From Rhizobium sp. NXC24 (GTDB lineage Bacteria; Pseudomonadota; Alphaproteobacteria; Rhizobiales; Rhizobiaceae), in contig NZ_CP024311.1 in NCBI RefSeq assembly GCF_002944315.1, positions 906,501-970,500 on the forward strand: a stretch of DNA of 64,000 bases. The letters run 5' to 3'. Positions within the stretch are counted from its first letter, which is position 1, and each line of letters begins with the position of its first letter. Both the position numbers and the translations under genes were made by a program. This document shows positions 56,985 to 64,000 of this stretch, one piece after another. A model generated the notes under the pieces. The model ran no database searches. It saw only the letters and a program-made list of their open reading frames with translations, and had not been told where the DNA came from.

Positions 56985-57176
56985 ATGGGCAGCATGAGTG
57001 ACAAGGTATCCGGCAAAGCCAACGAGGCGGCTGGTAAGGCCAAACAGGTTGCCGGCAAGGCTACGAAGAGCAAGAGCATGCGCGCCGAAGGCACGGCCCA
57101 GAAGGCCAAAGGTAAGGCCCAGGTAGCTGTTGGCAAGGCCAAGGATAAAGCCAAGGGCGCAGTAGACCGCATGTAA
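56985..57176 (+). CDS. CsbD family stress protein
   Basis: A 63-residue, strongly charged protein rich in Lys, Ala and Gly (DKVSGKANEAAGKAKQVAGK and similar repeats). This composition and repeat pattern is typical of CsbD/YjbJ-like proteins, which are abundant in stressed or stationary cells. The molecular role is unknown. AGGAGG lies 8 bp before the ATG at 56985. Confidence 0.85.
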   Translation: MGSMSDKVSGKANEAAGKAKQVAGKATKSKSMRAEGTAQKAKGKAQVAVGKAKDKAKGAVDRM

Positions 57177-57244
57177 TCCAGCGGTTCGGTATGCGACAAG
57201 TCAAGTGCTGCGCCCTTTCGCGTGCCGTCAAACGCGCGGCGCAG

Positions 57245-57281
57245 TAAAAGAGCCTGTCACGAATTCGCGACAGGCTCTTTT
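57245..57281 (+). terminator. intrinsic terminator of the CsbD gene
   Basis: A 9-11 bp stem (AGAGCCTGTC / GACAGGCTCT) with an AT-centred loop is preceded by AAAA and followed by TTTTT. It lies about 70 bp after the stop codon. Confidence 0.9.
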
Positions 57282-57329
57282 TATGCTCGTCTTTTATACC
57301 CGTCGTGGCCAAGTTTTGGAGAGCTTTCC

Positions 57330-58385
57330 ATGAGGCTTTTCGCCTGCGACCATTGTGGCCAGCCAGTGCATTTCGATAACCGGCAATGCGTGCGCTGCGG
57401 CTATCAGCTCGGCTTTGTTCCCGAGCGTCTTGCGATGTATGCACTGGAGGCTGATGAGGTGCCGAATTGGCGTCTTGTTGCCGAGCCGACGCGTATTGTC
57501 CGCTTCTGCGCCAATGCCACGCTCGATATCTGCAACTGGATGGTCGAAGCCCAAGACCCCGACCCCTTTTGCATTGCCTGTCGTCATAACCGGCTGGTGC
57601 CGAATACGGATAGCCAGCAGGGTATAGACCGTTGGCGGCGCATCGGCCAGGCCGAGCGGCATCTGTTCTATTCACTGTTGCGCTGGAACCTGCCGCATCC
57701 CAATCGCCAACAGGATCCCGAGGGTGGGCTGGTCTTCGACTTCCTCGAGGACGAGGTGCAGGGCGGCACCGTTGTGCCGGCGACGACCGGCCACGAGGAG
57801 GGGCTCATCACCATCCGCGCCGCTGAGGCCGACGATGTGACACGCGAACAGGCACGCACGTCGATGAACGAGCCTTACCGCACGCTGCTCGGCCATTTTC
57901 GCCACGAGACCGGCCATTTCATCTGGAACAAATTGATCCGCGACCGCAATCGGTTCGACGCCTTCCGCGCCGTCTTCGGCGATGAGCGCGTAGATTACGG
58001 CGCGGCCCTGCAGCAACACTACGACCAAGGCCCGCCGCCGAATTGGCAGGAAAGTTTTATCAGCGCTTATGCCAGCGCCCACCCCTGGGAAGATTTTGCC
58101 GAATGTTTCGCGCATTATCTTCATATCGTCGACACGCTGGAGACCGCTCGCTCCTTCGGCTTGGTGGTCGATCCCCGTGGCTATCACGAAATGGCGGTGG
58201 AGGTGGATTTCAATCCTTACAAGGCTGAGAGTGCCGAACAGCTCGTCAGCGCCTGGATACCGCTGAGCGTCGCGATCAATTCCATCCAGCGCAGCATGGG
58301 GCAGCCGGATTCCTATCCCTTCATCCTGTCGCCCCCGGTCGTGACGAAGCTGGAATATATACGGCAAGTGATTGGCGAAGCATGA
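57330..58385 (+). CDS. putative zinc-binding metallopeptidase with N-terminal zinc ribbon
   Basis: A 351-residue protein. The N terminus carries a zinc ribbon (CDHCGQPVHFDNRQCVRCGY), with a second Cys group in FCANATLDICNW and FCIACRHNRL. The C-terminal half has the peptidase motif HExxH as HFRHETGHFIW (His, Glu, His) and a later acidic and His-rich segment EDFAECFAHYLHIVDT that could supply the third ligand. It matches the bacterial putative zinc-binding peptidase family; the substrate is unknown. The ATG at 57330 is chosen because it begins just before the ribbon. Confidence 0.85.
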   Translation: MRLFACDHCGQPVHFDNRQCVRCGYQLGFVPERLAMYALEADEVPNWRLVAEPTRIVRFCANATLDICNWMVEAQDPDPFCIACRHNRLVPNTDSQQGIDRWRRIGQAERHLFYSLLRWNLPHPNRQQDPEGGLVFDFLEDEVQGGTVVPATTGHEEGLITIRAAEADDVTREQARTSMNEPYRTLLGHFRHETGHFIWNKLIRDRNRFDAFRAVFGDERVDYGAALQQHYDQGPPPNWQESFISAYASAHPWEDFAECFAHYLHIVDTLETARSFGLVVDPRGYHEMAVEVDFNPYKAESAEQLVSAWIPLSVAINSIQRSMGQPDSYPFILSPPVVTKLEYIRQVIGEA

Positions 58386-58389
58386 TTTT

Positions 58390-58461
58390 GCCCTCTCTCC
58401 AAAGGAGGAGGGCGTCTGAAGCGCGAGCGCTGTACAAACCTTTCCCAGGCGTGGGAGGTTA
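58390..58461. other. two hairpins in the convergent gap
   Basis: One imperfect stem (GCCCTCTCTCC against GGAGGAGGGC) and a second (AACCTTTCCCA against TGGGAGGTT) lie between the zinc peptidase gene and the GGDEF/EAL gene. They may act as transcript ends for both strands. Neither has a T-run. Confidence 0.35.
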
Positions 58462-58465
58462 TCGG

Positions 58466-61378
58466 CTACGCGCGCTTCGTCAGCGGAAAGCGTTCCTTCA
58501 GCAGCCGCAGCACCGAGTCCGAGCCCATGGGCGGGCCGAAGATGAAGCTCTGGCCGTAGGCGCAGCCCATCTTGGCGAGTTCCAGCGCATCCTCTTCCGA
58601 CTCGATGCCTTCGGCGACGACGCGCATGTTGAGCTCGCGGGCCATGGAGATCACCGAACGCAAAAGTACGGCTTTCTTGTCGCTTTCATCACGCACCATC
58701 GCCTTGTCGAGCTTGATCGTGTCGAACGGGAAGCGGGTGAGATAGGAGAGCGAGGAATAACCGGTGCCGAAATCGTCAAGCGCCAGGCCGATGCCGGCTT
58801 CGCGCAGCTTGCCGAGCACGAGGCGGGCCTGTTCCGGATTCTCCATCACCTGCGATTCCGTCAATTCGAGCTTGATGCGGTTCGGCTCGCAATGGGTTTT
58901 GGCGAGCAAGGCGCGGACATCATCGTAGAGCTCGTTGTTGAGGAGCTGCACGCTGGACAGATTGATGGAAACGAAGAGAGGCAGGTCGCCGGTCTGGCGC
59001 TGCCAGGCCATCAGGTCGTTGGTCGCCTGCTCCATCGCAAACATGCCGAGCGGGCCGATAATGTCGGAAGCCTCGGCGATCGGGATGAATTCCGACGGTG
59101 GAATATTGCCGCGTTTCGGATGCTCCCAGCGCATCAGCGCCTCGAAACCGGCGACTTCGGCATCTTCCAGCCGAACGATCGGCTGATAAACCAGCGACAG
59201 TTCCTTGCGTTCGACGGCGCGGCGAAGATCCGTTTCAAGCTGCAGACGGTCGGTGCCAAAGCTGCGGAATGCAGGCTGAAAAGGCTCGACGCGATTGCCG
59301 CCGGCGCGCTTGGCGCGGTACATAGCGAGTTCGGCATCGCTCAAGAGACCCATAGCGCTTTCCTGCTGGTCGACCCAGGACGTCAGTCCGATCGACGCCG
59401 TCAGGATGATTTCGCGGTTGGCGAAATTGATCGGCACCATGATCGCCTTGCTGATGGCGTCGGCGAAATCGGCGACCTTGGCCGGGTCGCGCTCGGAAAC
59501 GAGGATCAGGCCGAACTGATCGCCGGAGAGCCGCGCCAGCGTGTCCTGCGGCTTCATCAGGCGGCGCAGGCGCCGCGTCAGCGCGATCAGGATATTGTCG
59601 CCGGCAGCAACGCCAAGCGTATCGTTGACCAGTTTGTAGCGGTCGATGTCGATCACCATCACCGTCGGACGCACCTGATTGCCTTCCGGCGCCAAGGTGA
59701 GAACGGCCTGCAGGCGGTCGATGAAGACCTGGCGGTTCGGTAGGCCGGTCAGATTATCGTGCAGCGCGTCATGCAACAGCCGCTCGATCGAGTTTTTCTG
59801 CTCGGTGACATCGACGACGGTACCGACGCAGCGGATGATTTCGCCGTTCGAGCCAAGCACCGGCCGGGCGCGGATCGACAGCCAGTGGAAATGCCCGTCT
59901 TCGGCGCGAATGCGGAATTCATGATTCAGCCGGCCGCGGCGGTGTTCGAGGAGCACGTCGAGCGTCGCGCGAAAACGATCACGGTCGTCGGGGTGCAAGC
60001 GCGGCAGCCAGTTGCGCGCCGCGCCATGCATGGTGCCGGGCGACAGGCCAAGTTTCATCGAGATATCCGGCGTCGTCACCACGCGGTCGCGTGCCACGTC
60101 CCAATCCCAAACGGTATCGCCGGAGCCGGTGAGCGCCAGGGATTGCCGCTCGAGATCGGAAAACAGACCCTGCTGAAATGCGCCGCCGGCAAAGGCATGC
60201 TGCATCACCGTGAAACCAATCAGGAGCACGATCAGAACGAGGCCGCCGCCAAGCGCCGGCTGGATGATGTCGTTGTCGAGCTTGCCCGTGATCGTCATCC
60301 AGGCGCCGAACAGCCAGACCAGGATCAGCGCCCAGGCGGGCACCAGCAGAATGGCGCGGTCATAGCGGCTGAAGCCGAGATAGATGATCAGCAGCAGGCC
60401 CGCCGTTGCCGTCAGTGCCAGCGATAGCCGCGCGACGCCGGCCGCGATCGACGGATCATAGATCGCGACGCCGAAGAGAAGCGCGAGACCGAGCACCCAG
60501 GCAAGGGTCACATAGCCCAGATGCGCATGCCAGCGATTGAGGTTCAGATAGGTGAACAGGAAGATCACCAGGCTCGATGCGAGCGCCACCTCCGCACAGG
60601 CGCGCCATATTCGCTGATCGCTGGAGGTGATGCTGATGAGTTTGCCGAGAAAACCAAAATCGACGCAAATATAGCCGAGCACCGCCCAGGCAAGCGCCGC
60701 TGTCGCTGGCAGCATCGAAGTGCCTTTGACAACAAAGAGAATGGTCAGGAACACCGCCAGCAGACCGGCAATGCCAAGCACGATGCCGCGATAGAGCGTG
60801 AAGGCGTTGACCGTGTCCTTGTAGGCGTTCGGCTCCCACAGATAGAGCTGCGGCAGGTTCGGCGAGGAGAGTTCGGCGACAAAGGTGACGACCGCGCCGG
60901 GGTTCAGTGTGATGCGGAAGACATCCGCCTCGTCGCTCGGCTGCCGGTCGAGAGCAAAGCCTTCGCTCGGAGTGATCGCGATGATGCGTTGCGAGCCGAG
61001 ATCCGGCCAGAACAATTTCGAATTCACCAGACGGAAGTGGGGTGCGACGATGACGCGCTCGAGCTGCTCTTCCGAGACATTGGCGAGCGCAAAGACGGCC
61101 CAGTCGCCCTGATGGTTCGGCGACGAGGATCGTACCTCAATACGGCGGCGAATACCGTCGGCGCCAGCGGCGGTGGAGACCTGGAAGGCCTCGCCTTGAT
61201 TGGTGTAGATCTCGGTCGTCGCCGTCAGGTCAAGCGCGGTATCGTCGCGCGAAATCTTCACGGGTTCGGCTGCATGCGCCATGCCTGCAAGAAGGAACAG
61301 CATAGCAGCCGCGAGCGTCGCGACGATCGCGGACAACCATTTCGTCAACGGCGGGGCAGGCGGGAGATCGGCCGTCAT
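58466..61378 (-). CDS. membrane GGDEF/EAL protein (c-di-GMP phosphodiesterase, degenerate cyclase)
   Basis: A 970-residue signalling protein. It has an N-terminal signal or membrane helix (about 14-36), a periplasmic DISM-like domain (about 40-180), about seven membrane helices (about 190-395), a PAS domain (about 405-530), GGDEF (about 540-700) and EAL (about 705-960). The GGDEF signature is SGDQF, so cyclase activity is doubtful. The EAL domain keeps its catalytic set: FEALMRW, LELTESQ, LDDFGTGYSSL, KLDKAMV and VAEGIESE. It probably degrades c-di-GMP in response to an extracellular or membrane signal. The start codon overlaps the upstream GNAT gene by 4 bp. Confidence 0.9.
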   Translation of the reverse strand: MTADLPPAPPLTKWLSAIVATLAAAMLFLLAGMAHAAEPVKISRDDTALDLTATTEIYTNQGEAFQVSTAAGADGIRRRIEVRSSSPNHQGDWAVFALANVSEEQLERVIVAPHFRLVNSKLFWPDLGSQRIIAITPSEGFALDRQPSDEADVFRITLNPGAVVTFVAELSSPNLPQLYLWEPNAYKDTVNAFTLYRGIVLGIAGLLAVFLTILFVVKGTSMLPATAALAWAVLGYICVDFGFLGKLISITSSDQRIWRACAEVALASSLVIFLFTYLNLNRWHAHLGYVTLAWVLGLALLFGVAIYDPSIAAGVARLSLALTATAGLLLIIYLGFSRYDRAILLVPAWALILVWLFGAWMTITGKLDNDIIQPALGGGLVLIVLLIGFTVMQHAFAGGAFQQGLFSDLERQSLALTGSGDTVWDWDVARDRVVTTPDISMKLGLSPGTMHGAARNWLPRLHPDDRDRFRATLDVLLEHRRGRLNHEFRIRAEDGHFHWLSIRARPVLGSNGEIIRCVGTVVDVTEQKNSIERLLHDALHDNLTGLPNRQVFIDRLQAVLTLAPEGNQVRPTVMVIDIDRYKLVNDTLGVAAGDNILIALTRRLRRLMKPQDTLARLSGDQFGLILVSERDPAKVADFADAISKAIMVPINFANREIILTASIGLTSWVDQQESAMGLLSDAELAMYRAKRAGGNRVEPFQPAFRSFGTDRLQLETDLRRAVERKELSLVYQPIVRLEDAEVAGFEALMRWEHPKRGNIPPSEFIPIAEASDIIGPLGMFAMEQATNDLMAWQRQTGDLPLFVSINLSSVQLLNNELYDDVRALLAKTHCEPNRIKLELTESQVMENPEQARLVLGKLREAGIGLALDDFGTGYSSLSYLTRFPFDTIKLDKAMVRDESDKKAVLLRSVISMARELNMRVVAEGIESEEDALELAKMGCAYGQSFIFGPPMGSDSVLRLLKERFPLTKRA

Positions 61379-62022
61379 CGCTTGTCGGATTTTCTAATCG
61401 GGTCGGCGTCGGACGCCAACCGGGAAAACATCACGTGATCACGCCACTGACCGTTAATTTTTAGATAACCGCGCAAATGACCTTCTCGCTGGAAACCGGC
61501 CTTTTCCAAAAGCCGCATGCTACGCTCATTATCCGGAATACAGGCTGCTTCAATACGGTGCAACTCAAGTCCGGAAAAGATATAGGGTATAACCAACTGA
61601 AGTGCGGCGAACATATGGCCCTGGCCTGAATGCCGCTCACCCATCCAATAGCCAATCATGCAGCTTTGTGCAGCGCCACGACGGATGTAACCGATCGTAA
61701 TGCCGCCGAGCAAGGTCATATTCTCTTTAAGGAAAATAAAAAGTGGAATCGCCTGACCGGAACTGTATTCCTGTTTTCCCCTGATAACACGGGCGCGGTA
61801 GGCGCCCTCGGTCAGTTCGTCATGTCGCCAGGTCGGCTCCCAGGGTTCCAGGAAGCGCCGGCTTTCGGCTCGCAACCGGTGCCATTGATTGAAATCGGAA
61901 TAGCGTGGCAGACGCAGCAGATAGGTCGCGTTTTCGAGTTCAACCGCGTCCGGATGACGTGACAGAAACCGAAAGACCGATTTTTGCATTCCGCCCAGTA
62001 CTCCCCGGAAGATTGAACCCAT
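61375..62022 (-). CDS. RimJ/RimL-type GNAT acetyltransferase
   Basis: A 215-residue acetyltransferase of the ribosomal-protein N-acetyltransferase group. It has YLLRLPRYSDFNQWHRLR at the start, IGYWMGERHSGQGHMFAALQL for the acetyl-CoA loop and HRIEAACIPDNERSMRLLEKAGF at the end. The start is uncertain: ATG at 62022 or at 61989 (MQKSVFRFL), neither with a clear ribosome binding site. It overlaps the GGDEF/EAL gene by 4 bp. Its substrate could be a protein N terminus or an aminoglycoside-like small molecule. Confidence 0.82.
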   Translation of the reverse strand: MGSIFRGVLGGMQKSVFRFLSRHPDAVELENATYLLRLPRYSDFNQWHRLRAESRRFLEPWEPTWRHDELTEGAYRARVIRGKQEYSSGQAIPLFIFLKENMTLLGGITIGYIRRGAAQSCMIGYWMGERHSGQGHMFAALQLVIPYIFSGLELHRIEAACIPDNERSMRLLEKAGFQREGHLRGYLKINGQWRDHVMFSRLASDADPIRKSDKR

Positions 62023-62039
62023 CGGCGCGCGATGCGGTT

Positions 62040-63338
62040 TTAGCCGCTCGCGCTTATGGAGGCTGGGGTCGACGATGATAAGGATGTCACGATATCTTCC
62101 ATCGGCGCCAACTGCTCCAAAGGCCCGATCGCCGACAGCGTCGGCACCGTGTCGAAGAACAGGCGGCCGGCAAGATCCGTCAGCCGATCGATGGTAATGC
62201 CCTGCAACCGTTCCAGCATTTCCTGGTTCGGGATCGGTCGGCCGTAGAGCATCATCTGTCGCGCGATCTGGCCGGCGCGCGCCGCCGGGCTTTCCTGACC
62301 CATCAGCAACTGCGCGCGGATCTGGGCGCGGGCACGCTCGATTTCCTGCTGTTCGATCTTGTGGGAGGATTTGTGCAGCTCGTCGACGATGACCGGCAGC
62401 AGCTCCGGCAGGTTTTCGCCGCCGGTCGCGGCATGGATGCCGAAAATGCCGGTGTCGGAAAAGCCCCAATGGAAGGCATAGACGGAGTAACAGAGCCCGC
62501 GGAATTCGCGCACTTCTTGGAACAGCCGTGAGGACATGCCGCCGCCGAGGATGTTGGCAAGGATCTGCGAACAATAGAAATCGCGCGTGTGATAGGCGCG
62601 TCCCTCGAAGCCGAGCAGGATCTGCGCATCCATCAGGTCGCGCGTCTCGCGGATATTGCCGCCGATATAACGCGCAGGCTCGATGACGGGCGGCGCCGAC
62701 GGCTGTGTCGGCAGGGTGGAGAAGCGCTCTTCGACCTGGCGCACGAAGCTTTCGTGATCGACAGCGCCCGCGGCCACCACGAACATGCGGTCGGTCGTGT
62801 AGTTGCGGCTGAGATAACCGCGGATTTGTCCCGGCGTGAAGGAGACGACGGTTTCCGGCGTGCCGAGAATCGCCCGGCCAAGCGTCTGGCCGCGATAGGC
62901 GACTTCGGAAAATTTGTCGAAGACCACATCGTCGGGCGTGTCGTTTGCAGCGTTGATTTCCTGCAGGATGACCTGCTTTTCGCGCTGCAATTCATCCTCG
63001 TCGAAAGCGGATTCGGTCAGGATATCGGCGAGGATATCGACGGCGAGCGGCACATGATCCTTCAGCACGCGGGCATAATAGGAGGTTGTCTCGGTCGACG
63101 TGGCGGCATTGACCTCGCCGCCGACATTCTCGATTTCCTCGGCGATCTCACGCGCCGTGCGACGGGCCGTGCCCTTGAACGCCATGTGTTCCAGCAGATG
63201 CGCGATGCCGTGTTCCGCTTCGGTTTCATTGCGCGAACCCGATTTGATCCAGACGCCGAGTGCCACGCTTTCGAGGTGTGGCATCGTCTGGGTCGCTACT
63301 GTCAGCCCGGACGCAAGCCGGGTGCACTCCACTGTCAT
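62040..63338 (-). CDS. M16 family zinc peptidase (processing-peptidase-like)
   Basis: A 432-residue pitrilysin-type protease. The inverted zinc motif HxxEH is in IAHLLEHMAFKGTARR and the distal Glu is in VILQEINAANDTPDD-type context, with the Gly-rich loop ILGGGMSSRLFQEVRE. Bacterial homologues resemble mitochondrial processing peptidase beta. The ATG at 63338 gives the family start MTVECTRLASGLTV; the frame also opens with an ATG at 63362 that overlaps the thrC stop by 4 bp. It lies directly downstream of thrC in the same direction. Confidence 0.93.
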   Translation of the reverse strand: MTVECTRLASGLTVATQTMPHLESVALGVWIKSGSRNETEAEHGIAHLLEHMAFKGTARRTAREIAEEIENVGGEVNAATSTETTSYYARVLKDHVPLAVDILADILTESAFDEDELQREKQVILQEINAANDTPDDVVFDKFSEVAYRGQTLGRAILGTPETVVSFTPGQIRGYLSRNYTTDRMFVVAAGAVDHESFVRQVEERFSTLPTQPSAPPVIEPARYIGGNIRETRDLMDAQILLGFEGRAYHTRDFYCSQILANILGGGMSSRLFQEVREFRGLCYSVYAFHWGFSDTGIFGIHAATGGENLPELLPVIVDELHKSSHKIEQQEIERARAQIRAQLLMGQESPAARAGQIARQMMLYGRPIPNQEMLERLQGITIDRLTDLAGRLFFDTVPTLSAIGPLEQLAPMEDIVTSLSSSTPASISASG

Positions 63339-63358
63339 CGTCTGTCTTTCTGCGTTTA

Positions 63359-64000
63359 TCATTCCCCCGCCCGGGCATGTTTGCCGATGAAAGTTTCAAC
63401 GGCTTTCAGCTCGGGATCGAGGACGTCGAAACGCTCCTCCCTGTTCATCAGTCCAGCAAGCCACGTCGGAAGCGCCGGGTCAATACCACACGCCGATTTT
63501 ACTGCGGCGGGGAATTTTGCCGGATGTGCGGTCGCGAGCGTCACCATCGGGCTCGCCGGCTTCTCGTTTTTCTCCGCCACAAAGACGCCGATGGCGGTGT
63601 GCGGGTCGATCAGATAGCCGGTGTTGTCGAGTGTTTTGCGGATCGTCGCGGCGACCTGTTTTTCGCTGGCGCGGCCGGCGCGGAAGTCCTTCTTGATGGT
63701 CTTCAGAGCGCTTTCGCTGATCGAAAAGCCCTTCGATTGTTTCAGGCTTTCCATCGCGGCGCGCACCTTCGACGCGTCGCGGTCATGGGCTTCGAACAGC
63801 AGCCGTTCGAAGTTGGAGGAGATCTGGATGTCCATCGACGGCGCGGTGGTGGCCTTGACCTCGCGCATCTCGTAGCGCCCGGTTTTCAGCGTGCGAGCCA
63901 GGATGTCGTTCTCGTTGGTGGCGATCACCAGCCGGTCGATCGGCAGGCCCATGCGCTTTGCGACGTAGCCGGCGAAAATATCGCCGAAATTGCCGGTCGG
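63359..64000 (-). CDS. thrC: threonine synthase, 3' part (5' end outside the window)
   Basis: The reading frame runs to the window edge without a start codon of its own; the ATG at 63952 is internal. The visible 213 codons begin with the PTGNFGDIFAGYVAKRMGLP segment of the PLP-dependent threonine synthase core and continue through VIATNENDILARTL to the C-terminal domain ending LKAVETFIGKHARAGE. The enzyme converts O-phosphohomoserine, made by ThrB, into threonine. The PLP lysine is outside the window. Confidence 0.95.
   Translation of the reverse strand, partial: PTGNFGDIFAGYVAKRMGLPIDRLVIATNENDILARTLKTGRYEMREVKATTAPSMDIQISSNFERLLFEAHDRDASKVRAAMESLKQSKGFSISESALKTIKKDFRAGRASEKQVAATIRKTLDNTGYLIDPHTAIGVFVAEKNEKPASPMVTLATAHPAKFPAAVKSACGIDPALPTWLAGLMNREERFDVLDPELKAVETFIGKHARAGE

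Overview
The window looks like a chromosomal segment of an alphaproteobacterium of the family Rhizobiaceae, most likely Rhizobium. The reasons are the high GC content, rhizobial family proteins (DUF1344, DUF4424, IalB, RT0821/Lpp0805 lipoprotein, bioMNY, ribB with a degenerate second domain), gene clusters such as coxB-ctaD-ctaB-ctaG-ctaE and ispH-thrB-rnhA, RIME-type intergenic repeats, and an EcfG-type stress promoter. I found no rRNA, tRNA, CRISPR array, transposase or prophage.

Layout. 0-5.4 kb: a CorA/ZntB transporter, a parDE module, a two-gene acyl-CoA degradation operon behind a palindromic operator-like site, and a GIY-YIG gene set among palindromic repeats. 5.4-16.9 kb: RNA methyltransferases (RumA-like, TlyA), a DUF4424 protein, a chemoreceptor, PPK2, then dxs, pirin, xseB, a histone-deacetylase-like gene and a thioesterase. 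16.9-26.8 kb: the biotin ECF transporter bioMNY, a YcaQ/AlkZ-like glycosylase, a dipeptidase, the aroC-ribBX pair, DUF1344, a phosphatase, fabI and a J-domain protein. 27.1-29.7 kb: a two-gene operon of an ornithine-cyclodeaminase-family protein and a histidine ammonia-lyase homologue that lacks the residues forming the MIO cofactor. 29.7-36.7 kb: a lipoprotein, pdxH, a polysaccharide deacetylase, a DD-carboxypeptidase, MazG, a GST, tldD and ialB. 37.0-44.5 kb: the aa3-type cytochrome c oxidase operon with its heme and copper assembly factors, interrupted by an antisense CPT-like kinase, then DUF983 and SURF1. 44.6-47.2 kb: ispH, thrB, rnhA. 47.2-54.7 kb: a more accessory stretch with a solitary OLD-family ATPase/TOPRIM nuclease, a Dabb protein, a MarR-GNAT pair, a zinc-type ABC transporter behind a Zur-like box and led by a 42-codon membrane protein gene, and a second parDE module. 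54.7-64 kb: peroxiredoxin, an orphan DsbD-alpha-like protein, YqgE, CsbD, a zinc-binding peptidase, a large membrane GGDEF/EAL protein, GNAT, an M16 peptidase and the 3' part of thrC.

Most of the window is housekeeping. Genes are often translationally coupled through 4-bp ATGA/GTGA overlaps (tlyA-rumA, hdac-xseB, aroC region, ctaB-coxF, thrB-rnhA, MarR-GNAT, the metal transporter, GNAT-GGDEF/EAL). The best candidate for undescribed biology is the cyclodeaminase/MIO-less lyase operon at 27.1-29.7 kb. Next are the solitary OLD gene, the leader membrane peptide of the zinc operon, and the repeat-embedded GIY-YIG gene.
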